Source: an uncultured Bacteroidales bacterium (GTDB lineage Bacteria; Bacteroidota; Bacteroidia; Bacteroidales; P3). From it: 5,912 nucleotides of DNA. A model generated the notes under the pieces. That model did not search any database, was not told the DNA's origin, and worked only from the letters and a program-made list of their open reading frames with translations. The DNA lies in assembly GCA_937910265.1 (NCBI GenBank), contig CALEPD010000161.1:1-5912 (forward strand). Reading direction: 5' to 3'. Positions 1 through 5,912 of the stretch are shown piece by piece. The stretch's first letter is position 1. Every line of letters begins with the position of its first letter. A program made the position numbers and the translations under genes.

Positions 1-147
1 ATAGGCATTCTGCTGGGTGGAGTTGTAGTCGAACACATTGGTTATTCAACAGCTTTTATAACCGTGGCCATAGCCCATATCATAGGCGTGGCTGTATTCT
101 TTGCATTTACAAAGAAAAGCTACAAAGAGCAAAAGTTACGTGACTGA
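1..147 (+). CDS. C-terminal end of a membrane transporter, probably MFS (5' end off the window)
   Basis: Frame 1 is open from the first base and stops at TGA (145-147), leaving 48 residues. The visible part starts with a glycine-rich stretch (GILLGGVVVEHIGYSTAF), followed by a hydrophobic helix ending in FFAFTKK and a short, charged, cytoplasm-like tail (SYKEQKLRD). A small Gly-rich helix, a short loop with His-Ile-Gly-Tyr, a last helix and a basic tail are what the final two helices of a Major Facilitator Superfamily permease look like. No diagnostic MFS motif lies in the fragment, so another polytopic membrane protein is possible and no substrate can be given. It is the only plus-strand gene and converges on radA, with 14 bp between the stops. 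Confidence 0.55.
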   Translation: MGILLGGVVVEHIGYSTAFITVAIAHIIGVAVFFAFTKKSYKEQKLRD

Positions 148-161
148 CAGCATTGCAAGCG

Positions 162-1535
162 TCAGGAAAAAAGTCCACGGAAGGCATCCTCAATTATACC
201 TATCGGAACAATCTCGATATTGAAACGCTTGGTATCGATAGATTTTGCATTGTATTTGGATACGAAAATCCTCTCAAATCCCAAACGGTCGGCTTCTGCT
301 ATGCGGTGCTCGATGCGGGTTACCGGGCGCACCTCACCACTGAGGCCCAATTCGGCGGCCATGCATATACGGGGCGATATCGGGATATCGACATTGCTTG
401 ACAGAATGGAGCACGCCACAGCAAGATCGATGGCAGGATCGTTGACCTTGATGCCTCCTGCGATATTGAGAAAGACATCCTTTGCCCCCAATTTGAATCC
501 ACACCGTTTTTCCAATACAGCCAACAGCATGGAAAGCCTGCGGAAGTCGAATCCATTGGCATTGCGCTGGGGCGTTCCATATACAGCCGAAGAGACAAGT
601 GACTGGACTTCGATGAACATGGGACGCACGCCTTCGAGCGTAGCCGACACAGCGGCACCGCTCAACGTCTCGTCACGTTGTCCGATAAGAAATTCGGAGG
701 GGTTGGGTATTTCGCGCAAACCGCTGTCGACCATTTCAAAGATACCGATTTCGGAGGTTGAGCCAAAACGGTTTTTCAGCGCACGGAGTATGCGATAGCC
801 ATAATTTCGGTCGCCCTCAAACTGGAGTACGGCATCGACGATATGTTCCATGACCTTAGGACCGGCCAGGGATCCATCCTTGGTGATATGGCCTACCAAC
901 AATACAGGTATGCCGGACTCTTTGGCGAAGCGCTGAAACTCGGCGGTACATTCACGAATTTGAGAGATGCTTCCGGCACTGGAATCGATGTTTCCTGTGG
1001 CGATTGTCTGTATGGAATCCACCACAAGGATATCGGGCTTAACGGCATCGACATGCTCGAATATGCGTTGTGTGATTGTTTCGCTAACAACATAGCACGA
1101 TTCGTTATGGATATTGATTCGGTCGGCACGCATCTTAATCTGCTGCTCACTTTCCTCACCACTCACGTACAGAACCTTGCAGTCGTTAACCTCAAGTGCG
1201 GTTTGCAGCAGAAGTGTGCTTTTGCCGATACCGGGCTCTCCTCCGATAAGCAAGAGACTGCCGGGCACCAATCCTCCTCCCAAAACACGGTCGAATTCAC
1301 CGCAATGGGTAGGGATGCGGACTTGCTGGCTATAGGAAACATTCTTGATGAGCTTGGGCTGAGATGGTGACAATACAGCGTGCGACGCCGAAACTCTGGC
1401 AGACGACTTTGAAGCGGTCTGCACCACCTCTTCCTGAAAAGTGTTCCATTTGCCGCATTCAGGACATTTGCCCAACCAGCTGCTGGACTGATAGCCACAT
1501 TCGCTGCAGAAGAAATATGTTTTTACCTTAGCCAT
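162..1535 (-). CDS. radA: DNA repair protein RadA (Sms), DnaB-like branch-migration helicase
   Basis: A complete 457-residue protein, the usual length for bacterial RadA. In order it shows an N-terminal zinc finger (Cys10, Cys13, Cys24, Cys27, spaced C-x2-C-x10-C-x2-C); a RecA-like ATPase core with Walker A GEPGIGKST (99-107) and Walker B ILVVDS (169-174); the RadA-specific KNRFG motif (254-258); and a C-terminal Lon-protease-like domain (about 270-457). In the Lon-like motif DPAIDLA (367-373) the position of Lon's catalytic serine appears to be alanine, as expected of a non-proteolytic scaffold. In the family, RadA is a cytosolic hexameric ATPase that extends strand exchange and drives branch migration during RecA-dependent recombination. 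The ATG at 1533-1535 is chosen because it places the zinc finger right at the N-terminus; no Shine-Dalgarno precedes it. It lies 18 bp after the U32 gene and is probably co-transcribed with it. Confidence 0.97.
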   Translation of the reverse strand: MAKVKTYFFCSECGYQSSSWLGKCPECGKWNTFQEEVVQTASKSSARVSASHAVLSPSQPKLIKNVSYSQQVRIPTHCGEFDRVLGGGLVPGSLLLIGGEPGIGKSTLLLQTALEVNDCKVLYVSGEESEQQIKMRADRINIHNESCYVVSETITQRIFEHVDAVKPDILVVDSIQTIATGNIDSSAGSISQIRECTAEFQRFAKESGIPVLLVGHITKDGSLAGPKVMEHIVDAVLQFEGDRNYGYRILRALKNRFGSTSEIGIFEMVDSGLREIPNPSEFLIGQRDETLSGAAVSATLEGVRPMFIEVQSLVSSAVYGTPQRNANGFDFRRLSMLLAVLEKRCGFKLGAKDVFLNIAGGIKVNDPAIDLAVACSILSSNVDIPISPRICMAAELGLSGEVRPVTRIEHRIAEADRLGFERIFVSKYNAKSIDTKRFNIEIVPIGIIEDAFRGLFS

Positions 1536-1553
1536 ATCGATGAGGTTTAAGTA

Positions 1554-2801
1554 TTAAAATTCGTCGATAACAGTATCGACACGGTAGACCTTGTCGCCAC
1601 GATGAAGCGGGACATCGGTCTTGACGCTGAACAGATCGCCCTGTCGCGCTTCGGTCACAACACCATCTTTGGTGTGCATTTCGGCGATGACATCGGAATA
1701 TACGCCGGTGGTTTCACCCGTGACCTGATATTTGTCGCCCACCTTAATCAATTGGTCGGTCTGCATGCGCACTTCGGCCACACCGATGCGGCTGAAATAG
1801 TTGGTAACCTTGCCCAGATAGACTCTGTTTTCGGTAGCCTGCGAGCCATAGCGGTCGCTCCATTCGCCGAGGGTGCGTCCAAGGTAATATCCGTCCCAGA
1901 AGCCACGGTTGAATACTGTGCGCAACCGTTCGGTCCATTGTGCAATGCGCTCTTGTGTATATTCGCCCTGCTCGATGGCGGCAACCGCTTCGCGATAGCA
2001 TTGGGTAACTGTTTTCACATAGTCGGCGCTGCGTCCCCTACCCTCGATTTTAAGTACGGTAACACCGGCCTTGAGTATCTTGTCGAGAAAACCAATGGTG
2101 CACAAATCCTTGGGAGACATGATATACTGATTGTCGACGACCAACTCGAGGTCGGACTCGATATCCTTTACCAAATAGCCCTTACGGCAAAGCTGGAGAC
2201 ATGCACCGCGATTGGCGGAATAGTTGTAGTTGTCGAGACTGAGGTAGCATTTCCCACTTACAGACATACAAAGTGCTCCATGAGCAAAGATTTCGATACG
2301 AACCAATTCGCCTTTGGGGCCGCGTATATCGTTTTCGCGTATAAACTGGTAAATCTCAGCCACCTGACGCAAGGGCAACTCGCGTGCCATGACCATTACG
2401 TCGGAGAATTGGGCATAGTAGCGCACAGCCTCGCAATTGGAAATGTTGCATTGAGTGGAAATATGCACTTCAACACCTATTTCGCGGGCATAACAGATAA
2501 CAGCCATGTCGGAAGCAATAACTGCACTGATGCCCGCGGCCTTTGCCGCCTGCACAATAGCGCGCATGTCGTCCAATTCATGGTTATATATTATCGTATT
2601 GACGGTCAAATAAGTGCTAACACCATGTTCGTGGGCGATAGATGCGATGCGAGCCAAATCGTCCAAGTCGAAATTGTTTGCCGAACGCGAACGCATATTC
2701 AGCCTTCCCACACCAAAATACACTGAGTTGGCACCCGCCTGAATGGCAGCCATCAGGCTTTCGTAAGAGCCCACAGGGGCCATGATTTCAATCTTATTCA
2801 T
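1554..2801 (-). CDS. Peptidase U32-family protein (TrhP/RlhA-like, probable Fe-S RNA hydroxylase)
   Basis: A complete 415-residue protein. It opens with the family's MAPVGSYESL and AGANSVYFG motifs (7-30) of a TIM-barrel-like domain. It contains the full U32 signature, E-x-F-x2-G-A-L-C-x6-C-x-L-S (170-188), then SPKDLC (229-234) and KIEGRGRSADYV (251-262). A C-terminal beta-barrel-like domain follows (about 325-415). Cys178, Cys185, Cys201 (or Cys205) and Cys234 match the spacing of the four cysteines that bind [4Fe-4S] in characterised U32 proteins. Members are traditionally annotated as collagenases, after PrtC of Porphyromonas. E. coli TrhP (YegQ) instead hydroxylates tRNA U34 in a prephenate-dependent way, and RlhA (YdcP) hydroxylates 23S rRNA. 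I infer an RNA-hydroxylation role, closest to TrhP or RlhA, but cannot choose between them. ATG 2799-2801 is used; an internal ATG at codon 7 is less likely because the first residues (NKIEI) fit the family start. There is no Shine-Dalgarno. Confidence 0.9.
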   Translation of the reverse strand: MNKIEIMAPVGSYESLMAAIQAGANSVYFGVGRLNMRSRSANNFDLDDLARIASIAHEHGVSTYLTVNTIIYNHELDDMRAIVQAAKAAGISAVIASDMAVICYAREIGVEVHISTQCNISNCEAVRYYAQFSDVMVMARELPLRQVAEIYQFIRENDIRGPKGELVRIEIFAHGALCMSVSGKCYLSLDNYNYSANRGACLQLCRKGYLVKDIESDLELVVDNQYIMSPKDLCTIGFLDKILKAGVTVLKIEGRGRSADYVKTVTQCYREAVAAIEQGEYTQERIAQWTERLRTVFNRGFWDGYYLGRTLGEWSDRYGSQATENRVYLGKVTNYFSRIGVAEVRMQTDQLIKVGDKYQVTGETTGVYSDVIAEMHTKDGVVTEARQGDLFSVKTDVPLHRGDKVYRVDTVIDEF

Positions 2802-2851
2802 TTGTATGTATTAGATCAATATATTTATCGATACACCTACCGTGCCCAGTT

Positions 2852-4210
2852 CTATGCGTTAATGATACCAAAAACAAGCACAATAAGGAGGGCAATGGGA
2901 GCCACATAACGTGCAAGGAAGAGGAATGCCTTGAAGTAGCCGATAGACAACGTGCCCTTGTTTGACAATTCGTCGGCGATATCTTTCTCTGGCATAACCC
3001 AACCAAGAAATATAACAGTACCCAATGCACAGATTGGTGGCAGATAGATGGAATTGAGTTTATCGACAAAATCGAAAATTGTGTCGCCAAAAACAAGAAC
3101 AGAGCTCCATTCGCCAACCGACAATGAGATAACCACAGCGATTACCACCACGACAACCGACACCAACAGCACAGACTTGACACGCGACACCCCTTTTGAT
3201 TCGGTAATCCATGCCGAAGGAGTTTCGAGCAGTGATATAGCACTGGTAAGTGCAGCCACAGCCAGCAACAAGAAAAACAGTGACGAGAAGATGGAGCCAG
3301 CGGGCCCCAGGCTATTGAATACACTCGGCAGCACATTGAAAACCAATCCAGGGCCTCCGGCAGGGCCGATACCACAGCTGAACACAGCCGGGAAGATGGC
3401 CACACCGGCCAACACAGCAATAAAGGTGTCGGAGGCGGTTATCCACATAGCTGTTTTGAACAGGCTATCGTTGGCAGGGATATACGAGCCATAAACAATC
3501 ATCACACCCATACCTACCGAAAGTGAAAACAGCGCCTGTCCCAGTGCCGCAAGAATGCCCTCACCCGTGAGTTTTGAGAAATCGGGATAAAAGAGATAGT
3601 GCAAACCTGCGGATGCGTTGGGCAGTGTAAGCGAACGCACACACAAAACCAGCAATATAACAAACAAGAACGGCATTAAAAACTTGGAAACATTCTCAAT
3701 GCCCTTCTGTACGCCGCCCAACAGTATAACAGCTGTGGCAACGGCAAAAACAAGAAGAAATACAAGCGGACGCATTGCATCGGTGGTAAACTGAGAGAAG
3801 TGGTTTGCAATCATGCCACTGTCTTGACCGAAGGAGGCCAAAGTGCCGGTACATGCATCGAAGAAATATCCCAAAGTCCATCCGGAGAGTACAAAATACT
3901 GCGATATGATGAAGAAACAGGCAACAATGCCGAGTAAGCCGACAAGCCACCAACCCTTTTTGCCGGGAGCCAAGGAGGAGAAAGCCTTGATGGGGGTGTG
4001 ACGCGACCGGCGACCGATTACAAATTCGGTCATCATCAAAACCATGCCTATGAAAAACACGAAGAAAAGATAGACCAAAAGGAAAGCACCGCCACCATAT
4101 TTGCCCAAGATGTATGGGAAACGCCAAATGTTGCCGAGGCCCACAGCCGAGCCTACCGCAGCGAGTATAACTCCAAGATTAGACGAGAATGTTTTTTGTT
4201 GTTCAGCCAT
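2852..4210 (-). CDS. Sodium-dependent transporter of the neurotransmitter:sodium symporter (NSS/SNF) family
   Basis: A complete 452-residue inner-membrane protein with about 11 predicted helices, the short bacterial form (like MhsT and Tyt1) rather than the 12-helix LeuT form. Helix 1 has the family hallmark GSAVGLGNIWRFPY (20-33), with the unwound Gly24-Leu25-Gly26 and the Na+-site residues Ala22, Val23 and Asn27. Helix 6 reads FSLSVGMG (228-235). Helix 8 has A-A-L-T-S (319-323), supplying the second Na+ site (Ala319, Thr322, Ser323 by alignment to LeuT). Arg30 and Asp380 align with LeuT's extracellular gate pair Arg30/Asp404. Asp261 in helix 7 may stand in for chloride, as acidic residues do in chloride-independent bacterial members; that is inference. 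The family imports amino acids or related solutes with Na+; the substrate cannot be read from sequence. The start (ATG 4208-4210) follows an A/T-rich leader without Shine-Dalgarno. The U32 gene begins 50 bp downstream. Confidence 0.95.
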   Translation of the reverse strand: MAEQQKTFSSNLGVILAAVGSAVGLGNIWRFPYILGKYGGGAFLLVYLFFVFFIGMVLMMTEFVIGRRSRHTPIKAFSSLAPGKKGWWLVGLLGIVACFFIISQYFVLSGWTLGYFFDACTGTLASFGQDSGMIANHFSQFTTDAMRPLVFLLVFAVATAVILLGGVQKGIENVSKFLMPFLFVILLVLCVRSLTLPNASAGLHYLFYPDFSKLTGEGILAALGQALFSLSVGMGVMIVYGSYIPANDSLFKTAMWITASDTFIAVLAGVAIFPAVFSCGIGPAGGPGLVFNVLPSVFNSLGPAGSIFSSLFFLLLAVAALTSAISLLETPSAWITESKGVSRVKSVLLVSVVVVVIAVVISLSVGEWSSVLVFGDTIFDFVDKLNSIYLPPICALGTVIFLGWVMPEKDIADELSNKGTLSIGYFKAFLFLARYVAPIALLIVLVFGIINA

Positions 4211-4483
4211 TGCTTAATTATTTTGTTAGAAACTGAGGATAGTTGAAACGCCTCTACCAATGCATCACCATGAAAAGCATTTAAATATCATACAGCACTT
4301 TACAAAACAGGGACACATATTCAAGAGACCTTCCACCCATCCACGAGGTTGAAATTTGTCGGATTGCAAAGATACACAAAAAAATCCGTACACAAACAGC
4401 GGAAAACAAAATGGCTGACGATGAAACAAGCGACCACACCATTGATTTGGCGCGAACATGTTGAAAGAATACAACACAGGAGG
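4211..4483. other. 273-bp intergenic region between ruvC and the NSS transporter (promoter plus long leader)
   Basis: This is the longest non-coding stretch in the window. It holds the promoter at 4367-4396 and then a leader of about 150 nt. I recognise no riboswitch class, T-box, attenuator or Rho-independent terminator in it. The only local symmetries are short: a palindrome AACATGTT (4455-4462) just downstream of ruvC, ATTTAAAT (4279-4286), and a possible 4-bp GAGG/CCTC stem near 4234-4253. Small open frames on the minus strand here are cysteine- and phenylalanine-rich, overlap one another in different frames and look like chance. The last 20 nt before the transporter start are A/T-rich, typical of Bacteroidota translation starts. 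Confidence 0.6.
4367..4396 (-). promoter_or_regulatory. Bacteroidota-type promoter upstream of the NSS transporter
   Basis: On the minus strand, TATCTTTG (4374 down to 4367) is an exact match to the Bacteroidota -7 box TAnnTTTG. A TTTG at 4396-4393 serves as the -33 box, with an 18-nt spacer, slightly shorter than the usual 19-21. Transcription would begin near 4360, giving a leader of about 150 nt before the transporter start at 4210. It lies in non-coding sequence between ruvC and the transporter, and would also drive the U32 gene and radA if the three are co-transcribed. The motif match is seen directly; activity is inferred. Confidence 0.65.
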
Positions 4484-5068
4484 CTACAGCACTCTGTCGG
4501 GATTGTTGTCGATGAATTCGGACCACCGCTGCTTGCGGCCTTTGGTACGGCTGGTTTTCGTTTTAGCCACTGAGCATACCTGCGACAGGGGGCTGGATTG
4601 AGCCAGAAAACAGGTGTATGCAGCCGCAAGGGCATCGCTGGCATCGAGATATTTGGTGTGGAGGTCGGTTTTGAGATGCATTTCGAGCATACGGTGCACC
4701 TGCTCTTTCGATGCGTTTCCGTTGCCAGTAATATACTGTTTGATTACTTTCGGCTCGTACTCGGTGAATGATATATCACGGCTCATGGCTGCAGCGATGG
4801 TCACTCCCTGCGCCCTGCCCAATTTAAGCATCGACTGCACATTCTTGCCAAAAAAGGGGGCCTCGATTGCCAAATGGTCGGGATGGTAGCGGTCGATAAC
4901 CTGAATCATGGAATCGAATATTTTACGGATACGGAGGTTGTAATCATCGATATTCTTGAGATACAACACATCCATGGCCTCGACGGAAGGCTTGTTGTCG
5001 GTTACACGCAAAATACTGTATCCCAATATCAGAGTGCCGGGGTCAACACCTAAAATTATCTGCTCCAT
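4484..5068 (-). CDS. ruvC: Holliday junction endodeoxyribonuclease RuvC
   Basis: A complete 194-residue RNase H-fold nuclease. The acidic catalytic tetrad is intact: Asp9 in GVDPG (7-11), Glu69 in AIEAPF (67-72), and Asp142 with Asp145 in LDASDALAAA (141-150). The family motifs GRAQGV (84-89) and YEPKVIKQYITGNGNASKEQV (104-124) are also present. RuvC dimers cut Holliday junctions symmetrically, normally with RuvAB, to finish recombination; ruvA and ruvB are not in this window. The protein is about 20 residues longer than E. coli RuvC because of a basic C-terminal tail (about 165-194) ending WSEFIDNNPDRVL. ATG 5066-5068 is chosen over the in-frame TTG at 5087-5089. The TTG lies inside the -7 promoter box, so it would not be in the transcript, and the ATG leaves only five residues before the first beta-strand motif, as is usual. 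Confidence 0.96.
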   Translation of the reverse strand: MEQIILGVDPGTLILGYSILRVTDNKPSVEAMDVLYLKNIDDYNLRIRKIFDSMIQVIDRYHPDHLAIEAPFFGKNVQSMLKLGRAQGVTIAAAMSRDISFTEYEPKVIKQYITGNGNASKEQVHRMLEMHLKTDLHTKYLDASDALAAAYTCFLAQSSPLSQVCSVAKTKTSRTKGRKQRWSEFIDNNPDRVL

Positions 5069-5086
5069 GCCGGAATTGTTTTGCTG

Positions 5087-5094
5087 CAAAGGTA
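5087..5094 (-). promoter_or_regulatory. Bacteroidota-type -7 promoter box upstream of ruvC
   Basis: On the minus strand TACCTTTG matches TAnnTTTG exactly, and its end is 18 nt before the ruvC ATG, implying a very short leader of roughly 10-16 nt. No exact TTTG lies at the expected -33 distance; the nearest candidate is the T-rich TTTCC about 21-25 nt upstream, so the -33 half is weak. It sits in the 66-bp gap after the efflux gene, which suggests ruvC can be transcribed independently of that operon. Confidence 0.6.
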
Positions 5095-5134
5095 CATCTT
5101 TTTTGGTGAAGAACGGAAAAAAAGAGCAGGAATA

Positions 5135-5912
5135 CTACAACACGGAGCCGCCTCCGAGAGCCTTGTATAGATCGATGTTGTTGGAGTAGTACTGGACAAA
5201 GGCGTCGGCCAACTGCATGCGGGCCTGCATGATGGGCCGCTGAGCCGCCAGGACATCGAGGTATGAGGCCTTTTTGTTCTTGTACAGCATCATGCTATAG
5301 GTAAGGGCAGCTGTCAAAGCCGAGTTCTGCTTTATCATATTTTCCATTTTATCCTTGCTTATCCTATAATATACCAACAGGTTGGACACCTCGAAATAGG
5401 CACCAAGAACGGTCTGTCGATAGGTGTCGATTTTTTGCTGCGATTCGATTTCGCGGAGACTTTTGTTGTACTTGAGCGTACCATGGTTGAGCAGCGGCTG
5501 CGTGAGTCCGGCAAAAAGATTATAGGAGATAGTGGATGGGAAATTAGACCAATCGACATTATATGACTCGGCAGATCGGATGGTTCCGCTGAGGGTCAAG
5601 GCGGGAAACATGGCGGCCTTGGCGGCGTCCTGCAGATGGAAGGCTCGTTTGACATCGTATTCGGCTGCCATTACATCGGGTCGGTAGCGCAACAATTGTG
5701 CAGGAACACCTATTGCCAGAGTGTCGTGGACAAAACTGTTGTCGGTGACCATATCATCGAGACTGGCTCGTTCGATTGTGCCGGATGCACGTCCCAACAA
5801 CATGTTGAGTGCATTTTCGGTAACGAAAATTGCCGCTTCGATGTCGGGTTTGACAGCCTTGACCTTGTACAGTTCGGCTTTGGCCTGCTCGACGGCGACA
5901 TGAGATATGGAT
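5135..5912 (-). CDS. TolC/NodT-family outer-membrane efflux protein (5' part off the window)
   Basis: The frame is open to the right edge, so the first ATG inside (5801-5803) is internal; upstream codons read SISHVAVEQAKAELYKVKA without a stop. The 258 visible residues are the C-terminal half or slightly more of a protein normally about 450-480 long. GVPAQLLRYRPDV (about 68-80) is the conserved hinge between the two repeats of NodT-type channel proteins, usually G-L-P-S-x-L-L-x-R-R-P-D. Long amphipathic, Gln/Ala-rich coiled-coil helices follow, and the protein ends in LYKALGGG, the classic C-terminus of the family. These proteins form trimeric outer-membrane ducts for RND pumps, exporting drugs or other toxic compounds. 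In Bacteroidota they usually close an operon of membrane-fusion protein, RND pump and channel, which would lie beyond 5912; the substrate is unknown. The stop is TAG at 5135-5137. Confidence 0.93.
   Translation of the reverse strand, partial: SISHVAVEQAKAELYKVKAVKPDIEAAIFVTENALNMLLGRASGTIERASLDDMVTDNSFVHDTLAIGVPAQLLRYRPDVMAAEYDVKRAFHLQDAAKAAMFPALTLSGTIRSAESYNVDWSNFPSTISYNLFAGLTQPLLNHGTLKYNKSLREIESQQKIDTYRQTVLGAYFEVSNLLVYYRISKDKMENMIKQNSALTAALTYSMMLYKNKKASYLDVLAAQRPIMQARMQLADAFVQYYSNNIDLYKALGGGSVL

Noticed and set aside
153..1370. Plus-strand open frames of 82 to 192 codons opposite radA
   Set aside because: All lie opposite a gene with every RadA motif intact, and none has a recognisable domain.
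1602..2726. A 374-codon open frame on the plus strand, antisense to the U32 gene
   Set aside because: It lies wholly inside a gene with a complete U32 signature, its translation resembles no family I know, and it has no promoter or start context of its own. It is a coding shadow.
2802..2851. A promoter between the transporter and the U32 gene
   Set aside because: The minus strand has AT-rich TATATTG but no full TAnnTTTG match, so I did not call one; read-through from the transporter is simpler.
4265..4526. Small minus-strand open frames in the ruvC-transporter gap
   Set aside because: They overlap each other in different frames, are rich in Cys, Phe and Trp, and cross the promoter boxes. 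They look like chance frames, not genes.
5117..5156. Possible terminator after the efflux gene: stem CGGAG/CTCCG (5143-5156) and a run of seven T on the minus strand (5117-5123)
   Set aside because: The 5-bp stem is inside the coding region and the T run is about 20 nt away, so it does not form a Rho-independent terminator.
1..5912. Mobile element, phage, CRISPR or defence system
   Set aside because: No transposase, integrase, long inverted or direct repeat, spacer array or defence-type domain is visible. All intact genes are housekeeping or transport types with uniform character.

Overview
The window looks like an ordinary chromosomal segment from a member of the Bacteroidota, most likely Bacteroidales; the genus cannot be resolved. 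Three things point there. None of the four visible start codons has a Shine-Dalgarno sequence. The two gaps upstream of minus-strand genes carry the phylum's TAnnTTTG -7 promoter box. The proteins (RadA, a U32-family enzyme, a short 11-helix NSS transporter, RuvC and a NodT-type efflux channel) read as Bacteroidales-like. Base composition looks close to half G+C by eye.

Layout, left to right. Positions 1-147 hold the last 48 codons of a plus-strand membrane protein, probably an MFS transporter. All remaining genes are on the minus strand, so in transcription order they run from right to left. At the right edge (5135-5912) is the C-terminal part of a TolC/NodT-family outer-membrane efflux protein, probably the last gene of an RND efflux operon lying beyond the edge. 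Next is ruvC (4484-5068) with its own promoter box. A 273-bp gap follows, carrying a second Bacteroidota-type promoter and a leader of about 150 nt. It precedes a possible three-gene transcription unit: an NSS-family Na+-coupled transporter (2852-4210), a U32-family enzyme (1554-2801) and radA (162-1535). The spacings inside that unit are 50 bp and 18 bp. radA ends 14 bp from the stop codon of the plus-strand gene, so the two are tightly convergent.

Functionally, ruvC (Holliday-junction resolvase) and radA (branch-migration helicase) both act in recombination. The NSS transporter and the U32 enzyme are probably linked to amino-acid uptake and RNA modification. The two recombination genes are separated by the transporter, the U32 gene and an internal promoter, so a common pathway for the whole cluster is not evident.

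I found no mobile element, CRISPR array, tRNA/rRNA gene or convincing new multi-gene system. The points most worth a second look are the transporter's leader, the likely true function of the U32 protein, and the correct ruvC start.
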